Source: Hysterangium stoloniferum
Lineage: Eukaryota > Basidiomycota > Agaricomycetes > Hysterangiales > Hysterangiaceae
Length of the DNA: 64,000 nucleotides
Reading direction: 5' to 3'
NCBI GenBank assembly: GCA_015178975.1
Contig: WHVD01000079.1
Span: 332,462-396,461, forward strand
In this document: positions 22,190 through 32,204 of the stretch, one piece after another
How positions within the stretch are numbered: the first letter of the stretch is position 1
Layout of the letters: each line of letters starts with the position of its first letter
The notes under the pieces: generated by a model
The model's database searches: none
What the model was told of the DNA's origin: nothing
The model's input: only the letters and a program-made list of their open reading frames with translations
Translations under genes and position numbers: made by a program

Positions 22190-22969
22190 AGTGGAATATT
22201 CATACGTCTGATTGAACTGATTGGGTTGTGTAAAAGTTGTCTCGAGTGCCAAAGTAAATATAAGAATTTGAGCTTGTGACTGTGACCATAACTTGAAGTT
22301 ATAGCCCTATCGGTAGCTTTCCGATTGAACTTTCTAAAACCTTGAGTCAAATTAAATTCTTTTAATTTCCCTTTGATTATGGTTTTCCCATTGGTCACAT
22401 GTCCATGACTTCTATTTAATCAGTGCTTCTACGTCGTAATCCATATCATCATTGGCTTTGAAAACTTCCTCAATTTGGAAGCTTCTCAGGGGGAATAGGA
22501 TGATAAGGAAGAAGCCAAGAGACGGCCACACCACTTTAGGGGATAAATACCATCAAGTTCCAAAGAATGTAATATCCACCTGTAATCTTAACTCAACCTT
22601 AAGCTACCTTGTCAAATTGTATACAATCCGATCAGGCAGTAAGGCGGGCTTTATCTCATAAAGGAGATAATGAAGGGGATTCTGGTTGCATATCTGACAT
22701 TAAGTTCATCTTTGAGATGTCACAACACTTGCTAATTGTGTTACCCCTGACATCTGTTTCCTGAATGAATGTACTCATCCAATTAAACCATAACTCAAGT
22801 GTATGCACCAGAACTGACAACTTCACTATTGCCTGAACTCCGTTCAGGAACACCACAAATATGAATTATCCACCCAAGCATGCCAGTGGAGGGGTCAATC
22901 CCACTGCAAAGGTTTCACTTCATTAATCACTTGATAACTATAAGTTTGATAATAAAGCTTGCTCGGAGG

Positions 22970-25900
22970 TTAAAGGGTTTCAGTTTGAGTCACGGTCTCT
23001 GTAAAATTGATATATTCTTGAAAAGAGAGTCGATTGAAGGTTAAAGCAGAGATTCTCCTGGGGGCAAAGGGGTGTTGGCTATGGAATTTATCCACTAATT
23101 TTTTGGAGTTTCCAAGATTGTCAGCAGGTTCCCATGTGCATTCTTCTTGAGGGTACCCTTTCCATTTCACCAGGTATTGTAGTTTTCCCCTTGCCAATCT
23201 GCTATCTTTGATATATTCAACCTCCCATTCAGGAGTATCTCCTTTTACAACTGGAGGAGGCCTAACTGGAGGTATCCTCCCTTGAATTGTGTCCTCATGG
23301 AAAGGCCTGAGCTTGGCTACATTGAAGACTGGATGGATCTTCATGGAAGAAGGCAGTTTCAACTCATAGGCATTTGGACCAATAACTTTGGTGATTTCAA
23401 AGGGTCCATATCGTTTATCTTCTAGTTTTTTAGATGGCCTGTCTGTCTGAATGTCTCTGCCTTCTAACCATACTTTATCTCCTAGCTTATAGATGTCTGC
23501 CTCTTTTCTAGACTGGTCATAGTACCTAGCCATATCATCAGCAGCCCTATGGAGTGCAGCTTCTGCTTCTTTCCTTGCCTCCTGCATGTCTTTAATAAAC
23601 TGCTCCACTGATTTTATTTGGCTACTTCTGAAAGGCTCAGTCCCCAATCTAGGATGTCTACCATTCTTCGAAATAAAAGGTGTCTGCCTGCCTAGTAGAT
23701 GCTTGAACTCTGTTGTTATGGCAGAATTCTGCTAAAGACAACCATTCTGCCCAATCATCCTGTCTGTGATTCACAAAGAGTCTAAGGTATTGTTCTACCT
23801 CCTGATTTACTCTTTCTGTCTGACCATCTGTCTGAGGGTGATAGGCTGTAGAAGCTGCAACTTTGATCCCTAATATTGAATTCAGCTCTCTTGTGAATTT
23901 TGAGACAAACTGGGGTCCTCTGTCACTGATGATCTGTGAAGGGAGACCATGGAGTTTCCATACATTGTCCCTATAAAGCCTAGCAATGCCTTCTGAAGTG
24001 ATCTGGTCTGTAGTGGGTATGACATGAATCATTTTACTAAGTCTATCCACTACTACCATGATGGTGTTGTATCCTTGGCTTTCTGGAAGTCCAGTAATCA
24101 GATCCACAGTGATAATTTCCCAAATGTCCTTAGGAATCTGGGTTGGTACAAGCTTTCCAATAGGACTGGCAGGATATGTCTTAGTTCTATTGCACCTATC
24201 ACATCCTTTGGTATAAGATGCAACAAATCTGGAGATTCCTGGCCACCAGTAATTCCTGGAGACCAATTCTAAGGTTTTCCATCTGCCTGGATGGCCACTG
24301 GTATGAGCATCATGATGCAGTTCAACAATCTGCCTTCTAAGTTCCATATCTTTTGGCACATAAACTTTCCCTTTGAAGAGAATGAGACCCTGTTCCTCTG
24401 ACCACTCTGTGCCTTCAATTCTTTTACTTCCTGATTTTTTCAGTTCTTCTACTGCCTTGACTACAACTTCTTCCATATCCTTGGCCTCTCTGATTCTCTT
24501 CAGCAGATCTGTCTCCTGTCCTACTAATATAGCATGACCCTGTTTAAGAGCTTGGATCCTGAAATAAGAAGGTTTGAGAAGGGTAATATCTTCATTATCC
24601 CTCTCTCCTTTCCCATGATCAGGTCTTCTGGATAGAGCATCTGGTTTCAGGGAACTTTTACCAGGCCTATGATGTAAGGTGAAGTCAAATCTGGACAAAA
24701 ACAGGGACCATCTAGCCTGCCTCCTATTAAGTTTTTTGGCAGACATAAAGTATTCCAGATTTTTGTGGTCTGTCCAGATTTGAAAGGTATGACTGCTCCC
24801 TTCAAGATAGTGCCTCCATTCATCCAGAGCTCTAATGATAGCCAGCATTTCTTTGTCATGGATTTCATAATTTCTTTCCACTTCATTCAGACTCTTAGAT
24901 AAAAAGGCTACAGGGTGCCACTTTCCATCTGGTCCTTCCTGAGACAAGACAGCACCTGTTGCAAAGTCAGAACTGTCTGCCTCTAACTTGTAAGGTTTGC
25001 TGTCATCAGGAAAGACAAGAATTGGAGATGAAGTGACCTTGTCCTTCAGGCCTTGAAAGGCTGCCTTTTCTTCAATAGTCCACTTCCATGCTGTATCTTT
25101 CCTTGTTAGATTATGCAGGGGTCTGGCTATTTTTGCAAAGTCCTGGATAAACCTTCTGTAGAAGTTGACAAAGCCTAGGAAAGATTGAATCTCCTTGACT
25201 GTGGTAGGTTCTGGCCATTTGGAGACACCCTCTATCTTCACTGGGTCCATGGAGATGCAGCCATGTGAAACGATAAGTCCAAGATATTCAATCTTTTCCT
25301 TTTCAAATTCACATTTTTCTGCTTTCAAATAAAGCTTGTTTTTCTCCAATATTTCAAAGACCCTTTTGACCACTTCTCTATGTTGTTCCAAAGTGTTTGT
25401 GAAGATAAGAATATCATCCATATAGACAATGACAACTTGACCATCAATCAACTCTATGAACAAGTCATTCATCATGGTCTGAAATGTAGCAGGACTATTG
25501 GTAAGACCAAAGAACATGACCAATGGTTCAAACAGTCCTCTATTGGTTCTGAAAGCTGCTTTCCATTCATCTCCTTCTTTTATTCTGACATTGTTATAGC
25601 CCCATCTGACATCCAACTTAGTGAAGTATTTGGCTCCCTTCAGCTTGCTGATAATGTCAGAGATGAGTGGTAGAGGATAGGAGTTTTTGATTGTGATGTC
25701 ATTTAGCTTTCTGTAATCCTAGACCAATCTTAAAGAGCCATCCTTCTTTTTTATAAAGAACACTGGAGATGCCATAGGAGACTTGGAGGGTTGGATCCTT
25801 CCACTTTTTAAGGTTCTCTCCTAAGAATTCATCCAGTTCCTTCTGCTCATGTGGTGCTAAAGGATAGAGCTTGCTTCTAAAAGGTTCTGAGCCAGGCTTC

Positions 25901-26795
25901 AATTCAATGGCATGATCCCAGGGTTTCTTATCTGGCAATCTGTCAAAAGACTCTTTGGAGAATATTCCCTTGAACTGGTGATAACATTTTGGAACTAGTT
26001 CCTCAAAGGTTTTCTTCTGGTCTTGTTTATGAGACTCTTCTGCCAACTTCTGTGATACAGTAGAAGTAGCATTGATATTAGACTGAGGATAGATAGTTGT
26101 AGTCCAGATCCTGTCACTGTCTTCAACTCCTGACTGATCATCTTCCTCATCATCTTCATCTGCATCCTCAATGAGACTAGGAAGTTTCCTTCTAGACTCT
26201 GCTGCCTTCCTTTGTCTACTTTTCTTAATTCTCCTAATCTGGAGAGAACATTCAGGTGGACACCTAGTCAAATCTACTTGTCCAGTTCTCCAATTGATTT
26301 CAGGGTTATGGTGAAAGAGCCAGGTATGTCCAATAATTGCAGATTTGTCTCCAAGGTCACATACAGCAAAGAGTGCCTTTTCTGTATGATCTTTGAAGAT
26401 CATTGTCAATTCTACTTCTTCATGGATAGAGCCTCCTTGGTTTAATGTCCCATCAACATTGTAAACAGGGATAGGTCTGGGGAGTTTAATTGTATTGAGA
26501 TTGTGGTATTCCACAAATCTTTTGTCCAAAAAGGAACCAGTAGCTCCACTGTCTAATAGTCAGTTACTGACATTCTAACTCCTGTGTCCAAAGACCTGAG
26601 AACAATAGGAAGCTGGGTAGAGGTTTTGGGGTTGAGACTTCTGATATAAATTCTTTGAGGGGGATCTTCTGGAGAGGGTGTGGCTGACATGGGTTCTGAA
26701 TTAGTGTCTAGAGTTTCTGATTGAATTGAGATAATTTCTTTGGGATCCTCTAATACACTAAATCTATTACTCCATTGGGACATGTCCTTCACCAA
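22970..26795 (-). pseudogene. Gypsy-E pol: protease, RT, RNase H, integrase, chromodomain
   Basis: Read on the minus strand: a linker, protease LLDSGATGSF (about 26545), RT with VIVYMDDILIF (about 25415-25447), RNase H (EADSSDFATGAVLS, DKEMLAIIRALDEWRHYLEG, TDHKNLEYF), integrase with an H-H-C-C zinc finger (HTSGHPG...CDRC) and D-D-E residues in TVDLITG, ISDRGPQF and TDGQTERVN, then a chromodomain (LQYLVKWKGY...CTWEPADNL). Lesions: a frame break just before the DSG motif near 26555, a further break near 25800, a TAG in RT at 25719-25721 where Gln is usual, and a duplicated 4-mer (TGCCTGCC at 23685-23692) that shifts the frame near the integrase C-terminus. Confidence 0.93.
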
Positions 26796-26803
26796 TGGTG
26801 CCT

Positions 26804-27736
26804 TTAAAAACCCTCTTTCTGTCCACTCTGCTCTTTCTGCAATTCTTCCTTCATATAGGCCTTCAGAGCATCAAAGTCCATGCTATTAATATCCATCTTT
26901 GAGTTGCATTGAGTGGCCTTATGTCCTGGCTTTCTGCACTTGAAACATATGAGAGGTCTGACAGCCTTCCATCCTGAATCTACTTCCATAGGTACAGTCT
27001 TAGATGGTTTAGCAGTCTGGGCTGTTTGGCTGGGCAGGATACTCTTCTGTGGTATGGCTGGTTTATGGGATTTGGAAGGCTGGCCAAAGTTTCTTCTGCT
27101 AGCCTCCCTTTGCCTCCACTGTCTATCTAATCTGGTGGCCCATTCAAACCATTCTTTCAGGGTAGTAGGCATTTCTGGAAGAGCATATATCTTATCAACT
27201 AAGGCAGAGTTGAGTCCCTGTTCAAATTTTTCAATGAGGGCTGCATCATTATACAATGTATCCTCTTTGAATTGTTTGAACTGAGAAATGTACTCCTCAG
27301 CACTCTGTGATCCTTGTCTGAGTTGATTCAGCTTATGCCTAGCTGTACTGGCAGGGTTGGGGTCTCCAAAGGTCTGATTGAACTCCTCTACAAAGTTCTC
27401 CCAAGAGTCAACACCCTCGTTGTTATACTCTTTGACTTTGAGTTTGGCCCAAGGTTCAGCAGTGCCTCCTTTCATGTAAGATAGGGCAAAGATTATTTTG
27501 TCAGAGTCATCCTTCACCTTCTTCCCATGAAAATAAAGCATAAGTTGAGAAATAAAGGTTTCTGTTTTCCTCTGAGATCCATCAAAAGGATCTGGAGTGG
27601 CTACTTTCAAAGTTTTGGCTGATGAGGTGGTTAGAGATGGTTGAAGTTCTCTCAAAAGCTGCTGCATCTGAAGTATCTTTTGCTGCAGCTCTTGAATAGA
27701 AGGAGTAGAAGAGGTGGGAGGGGAAGAGGTATCCAT
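26804..27736 (-). CDS. gag: Gypsy-E Gag
   Basis: It starts at ATG 27736 (MDTSSPPTSSTPSIQELQQ) and runs 310 codons to TAA at 26804-26806. Residues from about 55 give the retrotransposon gag fold signature (TPDPFDGSQRKTETFISQL, then YMKGGTAEPWAKL). Near the end is a CCHC knuckle, CFKCRKPGHKATQC. Gag forms the virus-like particle and binds the element RNA. It is intact. The stop codon lies directly at a -1 slippery heptamer, so pol is expected as a frameshift fusion. Confidence 0.9.
   Translation of the reverse strand: MDTSSPPTSSTPSIQELQQKILQMQQLLRELQPSLTTSSAKTLKVATPDPFDGSQRKTETFISQLMLYFHGKKVKDDSDKIIFALSYMKGGTAEPWAKLKVKEYNNEGVDSWENFVEEFNQTFGDPNPASTARHKLNQLRQGSQSAEEYISQFKQFKEDTLYNDAALIEKFEQGLNSALVDKIYALPEMPTTLKEWFEWATRLDRQWRQREASRRNFGQPSKSHKPAIPQKSILPSQTAQTAKPSKTVPMEVDSGWKAVRPLICFKCRKPGHKATQCNSKMDINSMDFDALKAYMKEELQKEQSGQKEGF
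26807..26813 (-). promoter_or_regulatory. Candidate -1 ribosomal frameshift site, gypsy-E
   Basis: The minus strand reads G GGT TTT immediately before the gag stop TAA. It fits the X XXY YYZ rule in the gag frame. The protease frame is exactly -1 relative to gag and is open across the site. Confidence 0.6.
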
Positions 27737-28179
27737 GGTATCTGTTAAAAAGGAAAGAAGAGGTGGGGTCCAATAGAGTAGGTTGTGCACTGATCTTCCC
27801 TCAGGAGTGTGTGTGAAAGAAAATTAACTACAAAAGTGCCTTTGGTCACACTTATCTACTTAAACTAAAAGGACTATTTAATTATTTTACTGAACACCCA
27901 GTTGTCAGCTTTTTTGAGCCTGATCCCAGAATCACAGGATTGACTACCTGGATATTTTCTGGAGAACTAAAAGCTGTCTCAAAATGAGAACCAGCCCCAA
28001 CAGTTGGTGTTCCTAAGTAAAAAGGTCACAACACACTATAAGGGAGATTTGTTGACAGTGCACGGAGCCTGAGAGGTTGATAGATGGAGGAATGGGGAAT
28101 TGGATGTAGAGTTATAGGGGGAGGAAAAGGAGAGTAGATTTGAGAGAGATAGAGAGATAGATGGTAGAGTTGTTTAAAA

Positions 28180-28190
28180 AGTTTCAATCT
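28180..28190 (-). promoter_or_regulatory. Gypsy-E self-primer binding site
   Basis: On the minus strand AGATTGAAACT begins 2 nt after the 5' LTR end. It is exactly complementary to AGTTTCAATCT inside the LTR at plus 28310-28320, 32 nt downstream of the TATA box. No tRNA-like primer-binding site competes with it at this position. Confidence 0.75.
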
Positions 28191-28192
28191 TC

Positions 28193-28903
28193 TGTTAGGG
28201 CAACACTAACAAGGCTACCAAACACAAGATAAAACACAGAGATATGAAATGAAGAGGAGACAGCTCAATGACAGGGGAGATCACACTTGTTTTTAGTGGG
28301 ATTCCTAAGAGATTGAAACTAAAGATCAACTATGTACATGCCCCTATTTATACTATTTATTTAATATTTTTTATTGATGAAAAATCTAAGAAGAATACTA
28401 AAAATGTCATGTATGCACCTTACATTGCATAGCTGCGCTTCGGCACTTATGTAATCCTATGCGGCGCTGTGTAGGTCCACACGGTGCTTCGGCGTTTGCG
28501 TAGGCTCCGACTGTTGTTGCAGTGACGGTGCACAAGGACACCTCCATGGACACACAGTGTGAAGCACTGTGTGTCTGTTGGGGCGTAGGCGGCGCCGTCG
28601 GCGTTATGTCAGCGCCATCATTTACACCGTGCCGCCATTATGTTGCATCGTGGTGCTATTGCGCCACATTGCCGTGTTGCTGCATGGCCGCCTCTGTATG
28701 ACCATCAGGTCTTGGGTGGCAGCGTCGACCTTATGTCGACGCCGTCGCTGTGTTACTGCACCACGCTGCTTTTCGTGCGGGCGGCAACGCGATTATGTAA
28801 TCGCTCTCGTACCATGCTTGTATTGCTACATGTAGATTTAGTTAAAATAAACTAAAATCAAAAATAAATGGCAAAAATATATATTATATATATTGCCCTG
28901 ACA
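28193..28903 (-). repeat. Gypsy-E 5' LTR (711 bp)
   Basis: This is the promoter LTR of the element. On the minus strand TATAAATA (plus 28345-28352) is followed 32 nt later by AGTTTCAATCT (plus 28310-28320), the predicted RNA 5' end. The stem palindrome at 28551-28573 carries the loop TGAAG, flipped relative to the other LTR. Confidence 0.93.
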
Positions 28904-29769
28904 GGTTAGTGCCCGGAGTCCAGCGGGATTGTCTGGTCATAACAAAGATTCAAGATGCTGCAAGCGTAGGTGCTTGCAGTGAGTGTATCAGACTAAGGCT
29001 ATTATTGTCCTTAAGATGATTAGATAAGCTTCTGAGTTGTGCAGTAAAATATGTGTGTGATAGATTGATTTTATTGGAAACTTGGCCCTCCTTATATACA
29101 TTTTGATAACTAAATATTTAATCATTTATTTACTTTATGAGGTCATTAGTTAGGTCATAATGACCTCATATTCTACTTATTTTTTACCCTTTATTTACCA
29201 TGTGATTCCCCTCTCTGAGACAAGGGTTCTAACCTCTTGCTTGAACATGAAGGTTCAAGGCTGCAGTCCCGGGACAGAAGCAAACGATGAGTCGGCAGAA
29301 TCAATTAATGACTCGAGTAATCACATCCATGACTTGTGTGATATCCCGACACCGGAGGCTTATCTAATAGGTCACATGACTTCAAAAATGCGCAAACAAG
29401 GCAGCAAGGTGCCGAAAAGCAATAACTAAGTAGATAAAATATAAATAATTAGTTAAAAATTATAATAAAATAAATAAGATATAATAGCATTATATGTATG
29501 AGCTCATATACATATGCTATTATTATGTGAAGTTAAAAGGAATTAGGCCTTATATTTCACAATAAAAATATAATAAAAATACAATAAATTTGAGAAAATA
29601 TTAAATAATTCACAGAAAATTAAGAGAATATTATGAGATGAGGCTGATACCTCACAGTAACTTGTTCGAGAGTGTAACTTGTTCGAGATTCAAACTGGAT
29701 TCTAAGTACATGAATATAGGAGACTTATATAGACTGTGAAATGTATGTAATAATACCAAATCTGGTATT

Positions 29770-30531
29770 TGTTACAACTGTGTCACAACCCTGTCACAGC
29801 CCAATGGTCCCCAATGATACTATTGTCTGCCTGCATTTCAAGTTATTAGCCAAGTCATCGTATCAGTAACCATTGGCACACCGACACTGATGTATACCTT
29901 CACAGTGATCAAACCCCATTTACACCCCTGTCAAGTTATACTCATACCATCTGGTTATGCTTTTACATGTCCCCTTTTATTTATGATGATCCATTCTACT
30001 CTATGTTTCACATATGGCCATATATACTTGTAGCTCTTGGACTATTCCCTTTTCTCGTAATTCCGTTCTCAGTTAATCACAGCTTCCAATCTTATTGTAA
30101 CCTTCTGGTTCCTAGTCAAGTTTATTTGTCACTAATTGGACATTCCTGCTCTTACCTTAGTTAGTATCTTGAGATGCCAATAACTAGTATTTAAGTCCAA
30201 CTGTAATGTAGTTACAAAGCAATCAGAATATCAACTCAGAACACTTCTACACATCTCTCATAGTCTCACCCTAAGTATCCCACTCTCCACCTCTGCTTGC
30301 ACTCGCTCACCCCCAGTCTCCAACCCTTTCAACCCAACCCTCAACTTATCCTTCAGCTTCTGATCGGTGAGTTACCGAGAGGATTGTTCAACAGGACTAG
30401 TTTTCTGCCCACCCGAAATTTCAGGACACCCAATGGTAACTTGTGAGGGTGCAGCACATACATAAGCTGAAGCCAAGTCCTTCCATTTCCCCATTGGTCT
30501 ACGGAAATCAGTCAGTTATCTGTTCTTAACA
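29770..30531 (+). repeat. Solo LTR, family D (762 bp)
   Basis: It starts TGTTACAACTGTGTCAC and ends CTGTTCTTAACA, with target duplication GTATT (29765-29769 and 30532-30536). The shared core motif near 30451-30480 has a small internal duplication (ACATACATAAG). It is inserted into the old LTR-A-like copy. Confidence 0.88.
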
Positions 30532-30683
30532 GTATTAATGAGGGGCAGAACTATTAAATACATAATGAAACAAGTAAATACCAAACTAGGTATTAGGGAC
30601 AGGACGGAATGGGAGTAGGATCCGAAACATGACAGGTCATTAGACCATACTGTAATAGGAATGGGGCTCTGTTAGAGGGGTTC

Positions 30684-31501
30684 TGTTACGACCGGACAAT
30701 CCCGCCGGACTCTGGGCACTAACCCGTACGCCCCCACGCGCTACAAGCACCAATCGTCTGTTTATAGGATTTCCCGCCCGGACTCCGTTATGTCAAGACT
30801 CGTTACGTTCGACCTCATTACGATACATATCAGTCACCGGACTTCCCCCGGACTCCGTCTCTGTCTATGTCTGTCTTCGTCCCACACATCAGTCACCGGT
30901 CCCCACTTAGAATCCCGTCACCGCTCTAATCGAGCCCCGTTCCCGTTTTAGTCAAATGACCTGTCACGATTTAGGACTCCGCTCCCGCTCCGTTTCCCGT
31001 TATGGGTTATGCTTTGTCACGATTCGGACTCCGCTCCGTTCCGTTCCGTTCCTAACACCAATTTGGTGTTTACTATTCCCATTTCATGTTTTGTTAGTTT
31101 TCGTTTCATTATTACTGGATTTGGTATGTCATGCATTCCACGGTCTATATAAACTGGCAGATGTTGTACATACAATCCAGTCAGAAAATTAGCTTAGATT
31201 CCCCTCAGTAATCTAATAATATTTTCCGCTCTAAAACCTTACTCAATTCACATCGCTCGCACTAGTCGGAGCCCACGGGCTCCGGCGCATCTATCTCTCT
31301 CGACTCACGACTCACGACCCACGACCCTTGACTTACGACTTACAACCCACGAACCCCGCCCGGATTCCCCGGGATCCCCGTCCGTCCGTTTGAAATTGGA
31401 CAACACGATCTAGCGAGGGCGCAGCCTATAAGCTGAAGCCAAGTCCTACCGGATATCCCGCGGGTTTCTCCGGAAACCCGGCCTGTGTGTGTATCCTAAC
31501 A
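30684..31501 (+). repeat. Solo LTR, family A (818 bp), best-preserved copy
   Basis: It starts TGTTACGACCGGACAATCC and ends GTATCCTAACA, with perfect target duplication GGTTC (30679-30683 and 31502-31506). TATATAAA (31146-31153) fixes plus orientation. AGTCAGAAAAT follows 33 nt downstream (31179-31189), and the shared core motif lies at about 31421-31441. It is very CpG-rich compared with its relatives, so probably young. It carries a palindromic GGAGCCCACGGGCTCC near 31268. Confidence 0.92.
31146..31153 (+). promoter_or_regulatory. TATA box of LTR-A
   Basis: TATATAAA. The same 32-33 nt spacing to a candidate transcript start is seen in families B, C and E, which supports this as the LTR promoter. 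Confidence 0.7.
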
Positions 31502-31934
31502 GGTTCCAGGAGTCAGATTCCAGTGACTGGTCCATGAGATACAGAGTGTCAGGTGTATATAGGGTGGAGTTCAGAGTCCAGTGGAGTCTGATGACTGGTA
31601 CATACATAAGACACATGACAGACCATTTGACCATAATGGGAGCGGGGTTCTATGCTCTGTTAGAGGGGTTCCAGGAGTCTGGTCAGAGTCCAATGATGGG
31701 AACAGAGAGTTGGGTATAAACAGGTTGATGGGCAGGTCCAGCAGAGTCTGAGGACTGGTGCATGAGACACAGTGTCAGATACAGACAGGTTGATGTGCAG
31801 GTCTGGCAGAGTCTGACAGCTGGTGCATACATATTGGGTGATGTGCAGGTCCCAGGAGTTCAGTCAGAGTCTGGTTCAGGAGATGACCAAGAACATGTAA
31901 AGAAGTGGAGTCCGATGGATTCCAGTCATAACAG

Positions 31935-32204
31935 AAGGTGTCTAGTGTTGGGGACAGACTGACAGAATGGGATGTGAGTCAAAGGGGACTTGAGGGATGA
32001 GGGTCAGGTTCCGGTGGATTCCAGATCTTGATACTGATCTGGAAGATGGTTCAGAACCTAATATAATATCCAGAGGATACTCTGTGGAGTTCCCAGGAAC
32101 AGGTCTTGACAGGTGCAGCCTATAAGCTGAAGCCAAGTCCTACTGGAATATCCATGGGTTTCTCCAGAAACCCTCCACTAAGCTTTGCATGACCCTTAAC
32201 ATAT
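31935..32204 (+). repeat. LTR-A-like 3' end fragment
   Basis: The fragment ends with the shared core motif (GCAGCCTATAAGCTGAAGCC, about 32114-32133) and TTTCTCCAGAAACCC, then CCCTTAACA, which is the plus-oriented end of an LTR-A relative. The part before 32100 is not recognised. It may be the other end of the copy that starts at 16121, but this is not proven. Confidence 0.4.

Larger units (their letters stand above)
20607..28903 (-). mobile_element. Gypsy-E: complete Ty3/gypsy chromovirus-type retrotransposon (8297 bp)
   Basis: Two LTRs (20607-21315 and 28193-28903) and a 5-bp target duplication GGTTA (20602-20606 and 28904-28908) bound it. The sense strand is minus: 5' LTR, self-primer site, gag, a -1 frameshift signal, protease, RT, RNase H, integrase, chromodomain, a further ORF, polypurine tract, 3' LTR. 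The polypurine tract is the minus-strand AAAGAGGGGGTGA directly before the 3' LTR. The order with integrase after RNase H is that of Ty3/gypsy. It is structurally complete but the pol gene is broken in several places. Confidence 0.95.
19827..28944 (-). repeat. LTR-A copy (about 816 bp) interrupted by gypsy-E
   Basis: It starts TGTTAGGATACACACAC and ends GTCTGGTCATAACA, with target duplication AAGAT (19822-19826 and 28945-28949). The LTR parts are 19827-20606 and 28909-28944, together the length of the uninterrupted 818-bp copy at 30684. It is inserted in LTR-X. Confidence 0.9.
17666..29656 (-). repeat. LTR-X copy interrupted by a Tc1 element and an LTR
   Basis: It starts TGTAATGTATTCAGGGG and ends ATACCTCACA, with target duplication GTAAC (17661-17665 and 29657-29661). 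The LTR-X parts are 17666-17851, 19443-19826 and 28950-29656, about 1.28 kb in total. They align in order with the intact 1182-bp copy at 6249-7430. Confidence 0.85.
17256..31934 (-). repeat. Old LTR-A-like copy split into four pieces by nested insertions
   Basis: The pieces 17256-17665, 29662-29769, 30537-30683 and 31507-31934 join in order to give one LTR-A-like sequence. It starts TGTTAAGTTCCAG, then has the shared core motif at 17431-17463, GTGTAACTTGTTC repeats, a TATATAGACTGTG segment, GGTATTAGGGACAGGACGG, and ends CCAGTCATAACA. The inserts are LTR-X, LTR-D and LTR-A, each with its own target duplication. No duplication for this outermost copy could be found, as expected for an old one. 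Confidence 0.7.

Noticed and set aside
29767-29771. LTR-D start placed at other TG dinucleotides
   Set aside because: Only the start at 29770 gives a matching 5-bp duplication with the other end.
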